Made by a program: the position numbers and the translations under genes. 64,000 bases of DNA from Selaginella moellendorffii (lineage: Eukaryota; Streptophyta; Lycopodiopsida; Selaginellales; Selaginellaceae). This document shows positions 1-9,763 of the stretch, piece by piece. Where the stretch lies: positions 171,784-235,783 of the forward strand of contig NW_003314276.1 of NCBI RefSeq assembly GCF_000143415.4, given 5' to 3'. The notes below the pieces were generated by a model. The model saw nothing but the letters and a program-made list of their open reading frames with translations. It had not been told where the DNA came from and made no database searches. How positions within the stretch are numbered: position 1 is the first letter of the stretch; the number at the start of each line of letters is the position of its first letter.

Positions 1-446
1 ATACCTACTATACTTTTGGAACCCCCTGTAGTGCCACCCCCCCCCCCCCCCCCCTTGGAGACACATGCTTTGGGCTTTCACCCCTCAACCGGTATTAGTA
101 CTAGGGCTCAATCTCGGATTTGATCTTGGACTCGATCTTAGACCCGACCTCGGACTCGGTCTCGGACCCGATCTTGGACTTGACCTCGGACCCAATCTCA
201 GACTCGATCTTGAACTCAACCTCAGACTCGGTCTTGGACCTAATCTCGGATCTCAGACTCTATCTCGAACTCAGTCTTCTCGAAGTCGGCCTCAGACTTG
301 ATCCCGGACTCTATCTTGAACTTGGTCTCAAAGTTAGTCTTGGACTCGATCTCAGACTCGGTCCCATCCGATGATCTCTTTATTATTTTGGTCGTGCTTT
401 CGGGAATCCTTTAGCCTACGACACCTCGGGGAGATTTTTCCTTACA
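1..446 (-). mobile_element. Family A chromovirus 3' LTR, partial (runs off window)
   Basis: Read on the minus strand the LTR begins with TGTAAGGAAAAATC at 446 and continues off the window. It contains the degenerate CTCGGA/GATCTCGGACTC array (about 110-370) and the C-run module (about 12-90) found in the complete LTR at 62549-63593. The sequence just above 446 reads ATGGGTAGTAGAG on the minus strand, a purine-rich tract in the place expected for the polypurine tract. The long plus-strand open frames over the array (GLGLDLG-type proteins) are a by-product of the repeat. Confidence 0.8.
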
Positions 447-1215
447 ACTCTACTACCCATAGAAGAAGTTCGATGCCCACATTAAACGTCTCTTTTTAAT
501 TCTACAACTTGTTGACCATGTCTCCGGGTACATCCCCCCACTTAGCAGTGTCCCTAAGTTAGCCTCCCCGGACAAGAGCCCATAACAACAGAATATAAGT
601 GTCCCTACACCCCTCACCTCACCACGCTCTAGTATGGGGTTGGGACTTGAACCTAGCCTTGCTTTACTAGGGGGTTGGGACTCAAACCCAACCTCTTTAG
701 AATATGTCTATGTATTTGACATCTCCGCAAGGAGTCGGGCGTAGTTCCCTATGCCTGGTCAACCTAACTAACCCATGCTAATTAACTTACCTTTGACACG
801 CCTTCGAGTCCCAATATATGCCATTGCTCAACTTCACAAATTAATACTTTTAATTGAACTTTGCATAAGTACATAGAGTTCCTCCACTAGATCTCGAACA
901 TTCGCTAGGTTCTCCTCCGATTCCCATGTTGCTTTGTAGTGTGGAAATCTTTTCCACTTCACATAGAACTTCCTCACCTCACGTCCTTGTCACTTGCTCT
1001 TGCACGCATTGAGTATGACCTCGACTTTGTATTCCTCTTCCCCTTGGATAACCTCAGGTAAAGGTCTCACTTGGTCCTTACGAAGCGGATCCTCAAAGTA
1101 TAACTTGAGTAAGTTCACATGAAACACTGAGTGCATCTTCCCTATCTCGCGAGGAAGTTAGAGGTGGTAAGCCACTTTACCGATTCATGCCTTAATCTTG
1201 TAAGGCCTTGCAAAC

Positions 1216-1267
1216 CTACTTAAGGAACTCAAGATTAGTTCATTTCCAGGAATACATGCATTTTTAT
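1216..1267 (-). other. Intron 2 of family A integrase (52 nt, donor mutated)
   Basis: On the minus strand the 52 nt insert begins ATAAAAATG after CCAAAG and ends CCTTAAGTAG. It aligns with the GT-AG insert at 6633-6684, also 52 nt, in the other copy. The GT donor has become AT. Confidence 0.65.
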
Positions 1268-1685
1268 CTTTGGGTCAACTTCTAGTTGATCCCACTTGGT
1301 AGCCTTAAGTTCTTGGTGTTCAACCACACTTTCTCCCTAGGTTGGAACTTTATGTCTTAGCGCTTCTGGTTCGCATACTTGGTTTGCCTTTATTAAGCCT
1401 GTTCCAAGGAATCCCTCACTAGATTCCAAATGTTGACTCTTTCCACCTTGAATGCCTCCACTGTGGGTAACTCTTCATGATACTTGGCCACACCGAATTC
1501 CACATGACCTTTAATAGCTCACCCATTAATGACTTCCCATGGGCTCACCTTGATACTCGAGTGTGGTGAGTTGTTATAGCACATTTCCGCAAGTCCCAAA
1601 TGACTTACACAATCGGTCTGGTCTCCCGAGACATAGCATCGTAAATAATCCTCTAGCTGCCTATTCACCCTTGCCGTTTGTCTGT

Positions 1686-1733
1686 CTGTCAAGAAATGAT
1701 TGTGCTATCAAAACTTGACTCAAAGCCCAATAC
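1686..1733 (-). other. Intron 1 of family A integrase (48 nt)
   Basis: On the minus strand the insert begins GTATTGGGCTTTGAG and ends TTTCTTGACAG, splitting the codons for the HPQT/DGQTER block. It is the counterpart of the 46 nt insert at 6168-6213. Confidence 0.7.
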
Positions 1734-1896
1734 CTATCTGTGGGTGATAGGCGTGTGATATTGTTCTAAGAGAGTTCTCCAGAACCTACTGGTGAAGATC
1801 TTATCTCAATCTGAGATAATCTCTCCTGGCCTTCCCCGCACTTGAACCACTTGTTCGAAGAACAGCTTCGCCACACCTTCCACATCCATTTCTATT

Positions 1897-2789
1897 ATAG
1901 TGGGTCCGAGATCGAGTCCGAGATCGAGTCCAAGTCCGAATCCGAAGTCGGATCCGAAATCGGGTCCGAGATCGAGCCAGAGACTAAGTCCAAATACTAA
2001 TACGGGTCAAGGGGTGAAAGCCCAAAGCGTGCGTCTCCTAGGGGGGGGGGGGGGGCTGCAGGGGGTTCCAAAAGTATAGTAGGGATAGTGAGGTCTAGGA
2101 ACCAGTTTTGAAGGGACTCTCCAGTTGGGCTTCCAAACCGACTTGAGGTTGAGGCTGGGACCGAGGGGCCTTGGGTGGGAGTGAGCATGGACTTGGCTGG
2201 TGCCGGAGGGGCCATCCAAGGAAGTGCTCAAGAGCAGCTCCCACTCCCAAAAGGGAAACCGACTACGGTGCTCCCGGCTCAGGTGGAGTGGTGCCCCACT
2301 TGAGTACCTTGTGGCTCATTGGTCCTCGCCCTTCCGGGGGCTTGGGCCTTCCCTTCGGGATGGAAGAGGGGGGGTAGAGGTACCCATACTGGGCCGTTAG
2401 GCCACGGTGTTTCGCCCCGACATCCCGAAGCAAGTGCTGCACCCAAGGCTTGGGATTTAGAGGGTCCCATGATCAAGTCTTGTGGTACCAAGGGGTGTTA
2501 GGAATCTAGAGGCTTGGTGTGCTTGGCTGCTTGTGCCTGCGGGGAGTGTAGCCGAACCTTAAGTCTAGTCTAACCCGGGGAGGGGGATTGGGAGAGATTT
2601 GGGAATCCGTAGATGGATGGCTAACACTCCGTTGCTCGTGCAGTGAGTAGCTGAAACCAAGTAGGACCAAGTAGGAGCTGGTACCATAGGCGAGAACCTT
2701 GGCGAGGGAACTTAGCACAAGCCAAGGCAGAGTTGGTCGGATAGACGAGGTAAGCTGGCAAATTGGAAAGGAAAAATTTGTGGCTTACA
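1897..2789 (+). mobile_element. Family A 5' LTR, truncated at its 5' end
   Basis: This plus-oriented LTR ends in TTTGTGGCTTACA at 2789, three bases before the primer site. It starts inside the GAGATCGAGTCC array (1905-2000), so the first ~100 bases of the LTR are missing. It holds the module GGTGAAAGCCCAAAGC (about 2013-2028), a run of 14 G at 2041-2054, and GTATAGTAGGGATAG (about 2077-2091). The rest aligns with 30495-31198 and with the reverse of 62549-63593. Confidence 0.8.
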
Positions 2790-2792
2790 ATT

Positions 2793-2805
2793 TGGTATCG
2801 GAGCC
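2793..2805 (+). other. Primer binding site (tRNA-iMet type), family A
   Basis: TGGTATCGGAGCC follows the LTR end by three bases. It is one base off the usual plant initiator-Met PBS TGGTATCAGAGCC. The same sequence follows the LTR at 31202-31214. Confidence 0.85.
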
Positions 2806-5800
2806 TCTTCCTCAGTTCTAGCGAAGGATAGAGGTGGATTGCTGGGAGATAGCAAAGGCAGGGCATAAGCGAACCTAAGCGGAGACAGAACCTCTGCGGA
2901 GAACAACAGAGGCCAACGAAGGACCGATGGCCACTTGGGAAATGATGAAGGCGAGGATCCGTGCAACTTACGTTCCTCCGAATGCTACTCTGCACCTAAG
3001 GGACGAGCTGAGTAGGCTGAAGCAGACCGGAACCATTCAGGAGTATGTGAATGGGTTTATGGCAAAGAGGATACTTGTCACGGACATGGGGGATATGGAT
3101 GCGTTCCATGCCTTCATATCAGGTTTGCAAACCTGGGCTCGCGGCGAAGTAATGCAGTGGAACCCGACCAACTACAAAGAAGCGTTGGATGCGGCCATCA
3201 AGGTGCATTTCAACGATAACCTGCGAAAGGGGAACACGACGGGGTCAGGATCCACGTTTAGCAAAGGGGCCAAACCAAGGGGAACGTTTAGCAGAGGGAA
3301 ATTCAAGAGGAGTTTCTCTAAGAATGAGTCCTCGGGGTTCCGGAAAGGCAAATCCGGTGGCCAGCGAGTGAGTATGTGGGGGAGTCAAGTGAAAAGAGAC
3401 AAACCCACGGATAAGAAGGTCAAGTCATATAGCAGCGTGGGAAACAACGTATGCTACAACTGCGGTGAAGCGGGACACTTCTCAAGGGAGTGTCCCTACC
3501 CGAAGAAGGCCAGAGCCAATATGGCCATCAAGTCGGGTGAAGTCCAAACGAAGGTATGTGATCCAGTCCCTAACTCAAAGTTACTCATTACACGAGAAAC
3601 TTTGGTAGAGAGTCGTTCGCGACATCTACTAGCCCTCCGAGGGAAGCTCGGAGGTAGCTTTGTTAAAATCCTTATTGACACGGGTGCTTCGGATAATTTT
3701 GTGGCTGCAGACATAGTCCGGCAAGCCGGACTAACGGTGCAACGGCTAGGCAAACCAAGGACTATAGAGTTTGTTCAAGGTAGCCAAAGCACCGATGAGG
3801 TACTTCGACAAGCGAGAGTCGAAGTGGGGACTTGGAAGGTGGACATGGATTTCACCGTGTTGGACATGGCGGGATTTGACGTGATCTTCGGAATGGACTG
3901 GTTCAATCGATTCGTGGTAGCCCTGCATGGACAAGGTAGAAACCTTGTGGTACTGGCGAATGCCCAAGGAAGAAGATCTAGGGTGGAGGCCCAAGATCTA
4001 AAGGTAGGGCAAAGCAAGGCCAAAGATTCCTGCTTAAACCTAGTGTCCACGAGAGGACAACTCACTAAAGGAACTAAGGTGGCCTTTTTGTGCTTACTCT
4101 CGATGAAGAGTGACAAAAAGACAGAAATGGAAGAAGTACCTTTAGTGATCCAGCGGGTGTTGGACCAATTCCAGGATACCATTCCGGAGGAGCTACCGGC
4201 GGGGCTACCCCCAGCACGACCGATAGAACATAAGATTGAGCTGGTCGAGGGTGCTAAGGCAGTGGTTCGTCCCCCTTATCGTTTGAACGAAAAAGAACTC
4301 AAGGAGCTCAAGTGCCAACTAGAGGAGTTGGTGGACAAAGGGTATGTTAGGTTGAGCAAGTCACCGTATGGGGCGCCGGTGTTATTTGTGAAAAAGAAAG
4401 ATGGATCTATGCGCATGTGCATAGACTACCAGTTGCTCAACAAGTATACAAAGAAGAACAAGTACCCTTTGCCAAGGATTGAGGACCTGTTCGATAGGTT
4501 GGGAAAGGCAAAATACTTCTCGAGGATTGACCTAAGGTCAGGATACTACCAGATCAGGGTAGCCGAGGAAGATGTCGAGAAGACAAACTGTCGAACGAGG
4601 TATGGGAGCTTTGAGTTTCTAGTGATGCCCTTCGGGCTATGTAATGCGCCGGCAACATTTTTGGCGCTAATGAACCACATCTTTGTACCCTATCTGGATC
4701 ACTTCGTGGTCGTCTATATCGACGACATCTTGATCTATAGCGAGACGCTAGAGGAGCATGCCGAACACTTGGCGAAGGTGTTTGAGAAACTAAGGGAACA
4801 CAAGCTGTATGCTAAAGAGAGCAAATGTGACTTTGCTCAACAAGAGGTAAAGTTTCTCGGGCATGTGGTGGGCCAGGACGGGCTCAAGGTGGACCCGGAG
4901 AAGGTCCAAGCGATCCAGGAATGGGAGCGACCATCCAATGTACACGAGTTGAGGGCATTCCTAGGGTTATGCAACTACTATTGAAAGTTTATCAGACACT
5001 ATTCGAGAGTAGCCCTGCCCTTAACGGACCAAATAGGAAAAGGGAAGATGGTGTGGACAGCAGAATGCGAGGTGGCATTCGTCCACCTCAAAGGGAAATT
5101 GAGGAAGGCTCCCGTATTGGCATTACTAGACTTTGGTAAGGACTTTGAGGTAGAAACGGATGCTTCGGACTTTGCGTTGGGCGCAGGTTTGAAGCAAGAC
5201 AACCATCCGGTAGCGTTCTTCTCGAAGAAGCTGGACAAGGCTCAACGGAAGTGGCCTGCCCACGAGAAGGAATTGTTTGCGGTGGTCAAGGCGCTCAAGG
5301 AGTGGCGACACTACCTTGGGAGACACTTCAAGGTTTACACGGACATGAATGCCTTGGCTGAGTTTGATTGCGAGATTCTGTACAAGCCTGGGAAGAGCAA
5401 CATCGTGGCAGATGCGCTAAGTCGAAAAGCGAGCTTGAGGTTGGCAATATCCAGCGCAACAGCAACCTTCTGGGACGATGTGCGGACAGCATATGAGAAC
5501 GATGGTCTAGCACAGGAATTGTTGCTGAGGAATCTAGAGGCGCGGGAAGCTCACCAGAGAGGTGAGCTGCCAACGGAAGAGAAAACGGGCTATGCGGAAC
5601 GCAACGGACTCATTTATTACAAGCAAACGAGGGTGTATGTTCCAGAAGGGGGACTAAGGAAGGTGGCCTTAGAAGAGTGTCATGATGGACCTCTTGCGGG
5701 ACACGGTGGAGTGCCCAAGAGGATAGGCTTACTCAAAAGGAAGTACCATTGGCCAAATATGGCTAAGGACGTCCAAGACTATGTAAAGACATGTCCAACA

Positions 5801-6167
5801 TGTCAGCAGGTAAAAGCCGTGACTAAGGCTAGTGGGGGCTTGTTGCAAAGCATCCCAATTCCAGATCGCCCGTGGAAATGTCTTACGATGGACTTCATCA
5901 CGGGACTCCCCCCAAGCGAGGGGTTTGATGTGATATTCGTGGTGGTGGACCGATTTTCGAAAATGGCACACTTCATACCCACCACAACGGAGGTGGATGC
6001 GGAAGGTGTGGCAAAGCTGTTCTTCGAACAAGTGGTTCGAGTGCGGGGAAGACCGGAAGAGATCATCTCAGATCGAGATAAGATCTTCACCAGTAGGTTC
6101 TAGAGGACTCTCCTGGAACAGTATCGCACCAAGTTGAAATTCAGCACAGCCTATCACCCACAGACAG

Positions 6168-6213
6168 GTATGGGGTATTGAGTCAAGTTGTTGGCACTAA
6201 CACTACTTGACAG
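6168..6213 (+). other. 46 nt spliceosomal-type intron in integrase
   Basis: The insert begins GTATGGGGTATTGAG after CCACAGACAG and ends TACTTGACAG. Removing it restores HPQTDGQTER, the conserved integrase block that family B has without interruption. Its length shifts the frame and it carries in-frame stops if retained. Length and ends match the host gene introns at 20-28 kb. Confidence 0.75.
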
Positions 6214-6632
6214 ACGGACAAACGGAAAGGGTGAATAGGCAACTGGAGGATTATTTGCGATGCTATGTCTCGGGAGACCAGACCAATTGGGTAAGTCATT
6301 TGGGACTTGCGGAAATGTGTTATAACAACTCACCACATTCGAGTATCGGGGTGAGTCCATGGGAAGTCATCAATGGGCGAGCTATTGAAGGTCCTGTGGA
6401 ACTCAGCGTGGCCGAGTACCATGGAGAGTTGCCCGCAATGGAGGCATTCACGGCGGAAAGACTCAGCATTTGGAATCTAGTGAGGGATTCCTTGGAACGG
6501 GCTCAACAAAGGCAAACCAAATACGCGAACCAGAAGCGTCAGGATGTAGAGTTCCAAGCTGGGGAGAAGGTGTGGCTGAACACCAAGGACTTCAGACTAC
6601 CAAGTGGGATCAGCCGAAAGTTGACCCAAAGG

Positions 6633-6684
6633 TAAAGATGCATGTATTCCTGTAAATGAATTGATCTTGAGTTCCTTAAGCAGG
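6633..6684 (+). other. 52 nt spliceosomal-type intron in integrase C-terminus
   Basis: The insert begins GTAAAGATGCATG after ACCCAAAG and ends CCTTAAGCAG. Removal joins RKLTQR to IAGPYEIE, matching family B RKLLPRYVGPYRV. The same insert is present at 1216-1267 in a second copy. Confidence 0.75.
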
Positions 6685-6749
6685 ATCGCGGGGCCTTACG
6701 AGATTGAGGCACGAATCGGTAAAGTGGCTTACCGACTCCAACTTCCTCC

Positions 6750-7922
6750 GATCACATACCTCAGTTTGAATTTCACCCGACTTAATGGCTATATTGGCTC
6801 TGGCCTTCTTCGGGTAGGGACATTCCCTCAAAAAGTGTCCCACTTCACCGTAATTGAAGCATATATTGTTTCTCACACTACTAGCCGACTTGACCTTCTT
6901 ATCTATGGATTTGTCTCTTTTCGCTTGACTCCCCCATGTACTTGCTCGCTGACCCCCAGATCTACCTTTCCGGAACCCCAAGGACTCATTCTTAGAGAAA
7001 TTCTTCTTGAATTTCCCTTTGCCATATGTTCCTATTGGTTTGGCCCCTTTGCTAAACGTGGACCCCAACCCCGTCGTGTTCCCCTTTTGCAAGTTATCAT
7101 TAAAATGTACCTTGATAGCCGCATCTAACGCTTTTTTATAGTTGGTCGGGTTCCAGCGCATCACCTTGCCACAAGCCCAGGTTTGCAAGCCTGATATGAA
7201 AACATGGAATGCATCCATATCACCCATTCTATGACAAGTATCCTCTTTGCTATAAACCCATTCACATACTCTTGAATGGTTTCAGTCTTCCTTAGCCTAC
7301 TCAGCTCATCCCTTAGGTACAGAGTAACATTCAGAGGAACTTGAGTAGCACAGATCCTCGCGTTCATCATTTCCCAAGTGGCCACCAGTAATTCGTTAGC
7401 CTCTGTTATTCTCCACCAAGACTTGGCATTATCTACCAAGTATGGTTTTGCACATGGGACCTTCTTTGACCTTGGTAACCGCAATGCTCAAAAGTAGTCC
7501 TCCATATCGTAAAACCAATCCTCCACCACCTTATAGTCATTCACTCCCTTGAACTCCAGTGGGGGCTTTAGTTTGTACTTGGGAACTACTTGAGGGACTG
7601 ATTTGACTTCGGTCTATTTGACCTTGTTTGGTTCTGCCTCAGTCCCTGCCGAAGGGTCTGCACCTTTTGTGCTGCTAGCATCCGTAGTCTTTCACTTTTT
7701 CTTTCGCTTCTCGTTATGCTTTAGCTTGCGTATGAGAGTCTCTAGTAGGGCATTGGTCTATGCCAATTGCCCTTCTAAAACATCCAATCGAGCCTTGGAC
7801 GACTGAACCTCACCACCAAACTCTTGTTTGGAAGTTTCCTCACTAGAGTCTTCCTCATGCAAGGATTCCTCATCCATAACCTCTTATTTGACCAGAAGCT
7901 CCAGCTCTAAAGGAGGTTCCAT
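6750..7922 (-). pseudogene. Family A gag fragment, reversed
   Basis: The minus strand encodes family A gag from a probable ATG at 7922-7920 (MEPPLELELLV) to just after the zinc knuckle (CFNYGEVGHFLRECP, ~6811-6855; the second Cys of CCHC is now Tyr), ending at about 6750 after GEIQTEVCD. It retains the N-terminal half of gag (~7922-7385) that is missing from the 2927 copy. Stops and a frameshift near 7230 break it. The joint at ~6750 links the 3' end of one family A pol to the gag of another in opposite orientation, so it is a rearrangement junction rather than an insertion with target duplication. Confidence 0.8.
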
Positions 7923-8232
7923 GTGTAGCACACGTGGTTTTGACCCTTTATCCTATGCTGATTTACCATAGGATAACACCACGAAGCGGAACCTAAACCC
8001 TCTTTGTGCCACGTGACAGATGCCACGTGTCACATGCCACGTGTCCATGCCACGTGTCCATAGGAACCCGAGGTTCAGGGCCTTGGGCCACTGAACGAAC
8101 GAACGGTGCCAAACTCCATGGCATGGAGCCAAGGAGTGATGGAACCGAACCACCAAGCAACTCCCAAGCATACAGCCCAAGGAGCGAAGGGACAGGGGCC
8201 CGGAGCGACTTGGAACAGTCCTGGAGCAACCA
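7923..8232. other. Unassigned spacer with G-box array
   Basis: I recognise no gene here. It contains a perfect hairpin (arms TTATCCTATG at 7948-7957 and CATAGGATAA at 7967-7976, 9 nt loop) and four CACGTG boxes at 8010-8056. It ends at the first base of the family B LTR. Confidence 0.5.
8010..8056. repeat. Four tandem CACGTG (G-box) motifs
   Basis: Perfect palindromic CACGTG hexamers occur at 8010-8015, 8024-8029, 8038-8043 and 8051-8056, each within TGCCACGTG. Starts are 14, 14 and 13 bases apart, so this is a short tandem repeat. G-boxes bind bZIP and bHLH factors in plants; whether this array acts as a promoter here is unknown. Confidence 0.7.
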
Positions 8233-9149
8233 TGTAGCGCACCTGAATTTGGAGCCGAACTCCAAGCCCGTTGCGCTACGAAACGAGGGTCCGGCACAAT
8301 CCCACGAGCACCAGCTCCCCGTATCCAGCACCTGCACGCAAAATGGTGTCAGACGGAGTCTGACACAATTTTGGCATACCGGTGGCCTAACGCGAGAAGG
8401 AGGGTACTCCACCGACTAGAGCAGCGTGGAGCTTGGGCTTAGACCCAAGCCGGACGCAGAACAAGGAGCGACACAGCCCAGCGGAAGCCAAACTAATGTC
8501 TCAGGTGGTCGGACATGCATTCCAACCACTATCCCTACTATACATTTGGAACCCCCCACAGCCCCCCCCCCCTTGAGGGACACACGCTTTGGGCTTTCAC
8601 CCCAAGCCTCCCTTAGTACCAGGAGTTAGTCTCTGGGACAAGTCCGAAACTTACTAAATATGGAATGGCCTTAGATTGCGAATTTGGACACGGGACGAAC
8701 ACCATTGTGTTCAGGCCGATCTCTACATTCTGTAAATATGCCAAATGAGCGAATCTAGACACTTCCCATAAATAGCATATGGGACCGAAATGAGACCAAC
8801 ACTAAGGGCATGATAGCGAGGGTGTTTGGCAGACACGGTAAGCTATCATCAATCGAATATTGAGGGACTAGTCTCAATATCACGGGGGTTCCCAACACTA
8901 GCAAGTGCAAGTCAGCGAATGAGTTTCTCTAACCAGGTCAAGTATGCTTGACAAATAGCATATAGGAATTCCGTCCTTATGCTCATCTGGTCAAGTGCAC
9001 ATGCGATGACCAGTTTCTCAACTAGCTTGAGTGGAGACTATAAAAGGGACCAGCAGTACCGACCTCCTGCCGTCGTGGCAGTAAGGAAAGAGTGCCCGTA
9101 AGGACTGGCCGACAAGTATCTTTCGATACCCGAAGTCACATTCGCGACA
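8233..9149 (-). repeat. Family B 3' LTR (917 bp)
   Basis: It aligns over its full length with 14671-15595, differing mostly by transitions and by the length of the C run (11 here, about 19 there, near 8558 and 15000). It contains the GGTGAAAGCCCAAAGC module on the minus strand (about 8604-8589). CTATAAAAGG at about 9038-9047 is a good TATA box but on the plus strand, antisense to the element. Confidence 0.9.
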
Positions 9150-9172
9150 CTCTCCCCCCCTTGGGGAAGATC
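9150..9172 (-). other. Polypurine tract of family B
   Basis: Directly inside the 3' LTR the minus strand reads AAGGGGGGGGAGAG and then the LTR start TGTCGCGAATG. This is the expected plus-strand primer. Confidence 0.8.
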
Positions 9173-9763
9173 GACGTCCTCATTGATGCATACCCGAGTC
9201 TAGCAAACCGTCAAGGAAACAACTTCGAAAGTTAACGGAAAGCACACTATGTGGGAAATACACCGACTTAAATGAGTTATGGAATGACCTCTCCTCTACA
9301 TCCAAAGACGTTAAGACCCAGACACCCTCCGGCCGTCGCCGACAAGGAAATGACCAACGGAGTTAGCCACCCTTGCTGCTCTGAGTACCACTCAGCTTAC
9401 AAAGGAATGATACATCCCTGCCCGCAGGGATATAGGGAGAAGGCCAGAGGCCCAACTGCCCCTGAGCAAGAAATCAACCCCGTCGGGAAGATTTAGACAA
9501 CTATTATAAAGTGGCAGAGTAAGTTGTTTACGCGACCACGCCCCTTTTTTTTTTCGAAAAGGAGTCATCGAGAGAGAGGCAGGGACTTGTGATCAGTCTA
9601 TAATAGTTATCCCCATGGTTATGGATTGGACCCATGCACCGAAGTGCCGAAGTCAGCCTGCCAAAACTGACCCAAGTACAAATGATCGAGAGAAACGACA
9701 CTTTGAGTGATAGAAATATTTTACTTTATTAATTTGCAAGATTTATTACAAGATTTACAAAAG
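9173..9763 (-). other. Family B 3' untranslated internal region
   Basis: No coding frame is supported between the PPT and the gag-pol stop. The segment aligns, reversed, with 62040-62548 in the decayed family B copy, so it is part of the element. Confidence 0.7.

Larger units (their letters stand above)
447..1896 (-). pseudogene. Family A integrase C-terminus, chromodomain and 3' region (decayed)
   Basis: The minus strand from about 1896 down to 850 matches the plus-strand family A pol at 5990-6750 and continues past its end. It includes the DD(E) integrase stretch around 1800-1830 (ISDRDK-like) and, near 860-1040, a chromodomain with FYVKWKRFP, YKATWESEENL and DLVEE, broken by a stop. Two short intron-like insertions lie at 1686-1733 and 1216-1267, at the same places as in the other copy; the second has lost its GT (now AT). 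Below 800 is the non-coding 3' region with the repeated phrase GTTGGGACTTGAACC. The segment ends abruptly at 1896 against a plus-strand LTR fragment. Confidence 0.75.
2927..6749 (+). pseudogene. Family A chromovirus gag-pol, broken
   Basis: One frame runs from ATG 2927 through gag, a CCHC knuckle ([15 protein letters not shown], ~residues 176-190), aspartic protease ([11 protein letters not shown], ~248), reverse transcriptase with YIDDIL (~597), RNase H and integrase (HHCC with CPTCQQ). ATG 2927 is not the native start: the ~450-540 bp of gag seen upstream of the equivalent site in the 6750-7922 copy are missing. In-frame stops are TGA 4982-4984 (in LCNYY-KF, where R is expected) and TAG 6101-6103 (in TSRF-RTL, where W is expected). 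RNase H also lacks ~20 residues after KVYTDMNAL. Two GT-AG inserts, 6168-6213 and 6633-6684, must be removed to keep the integrase frame. The element stops at 6749, where reversed gag sequence begins, so no chromodomain or 3' LTR remains. Confidence 0.9.
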
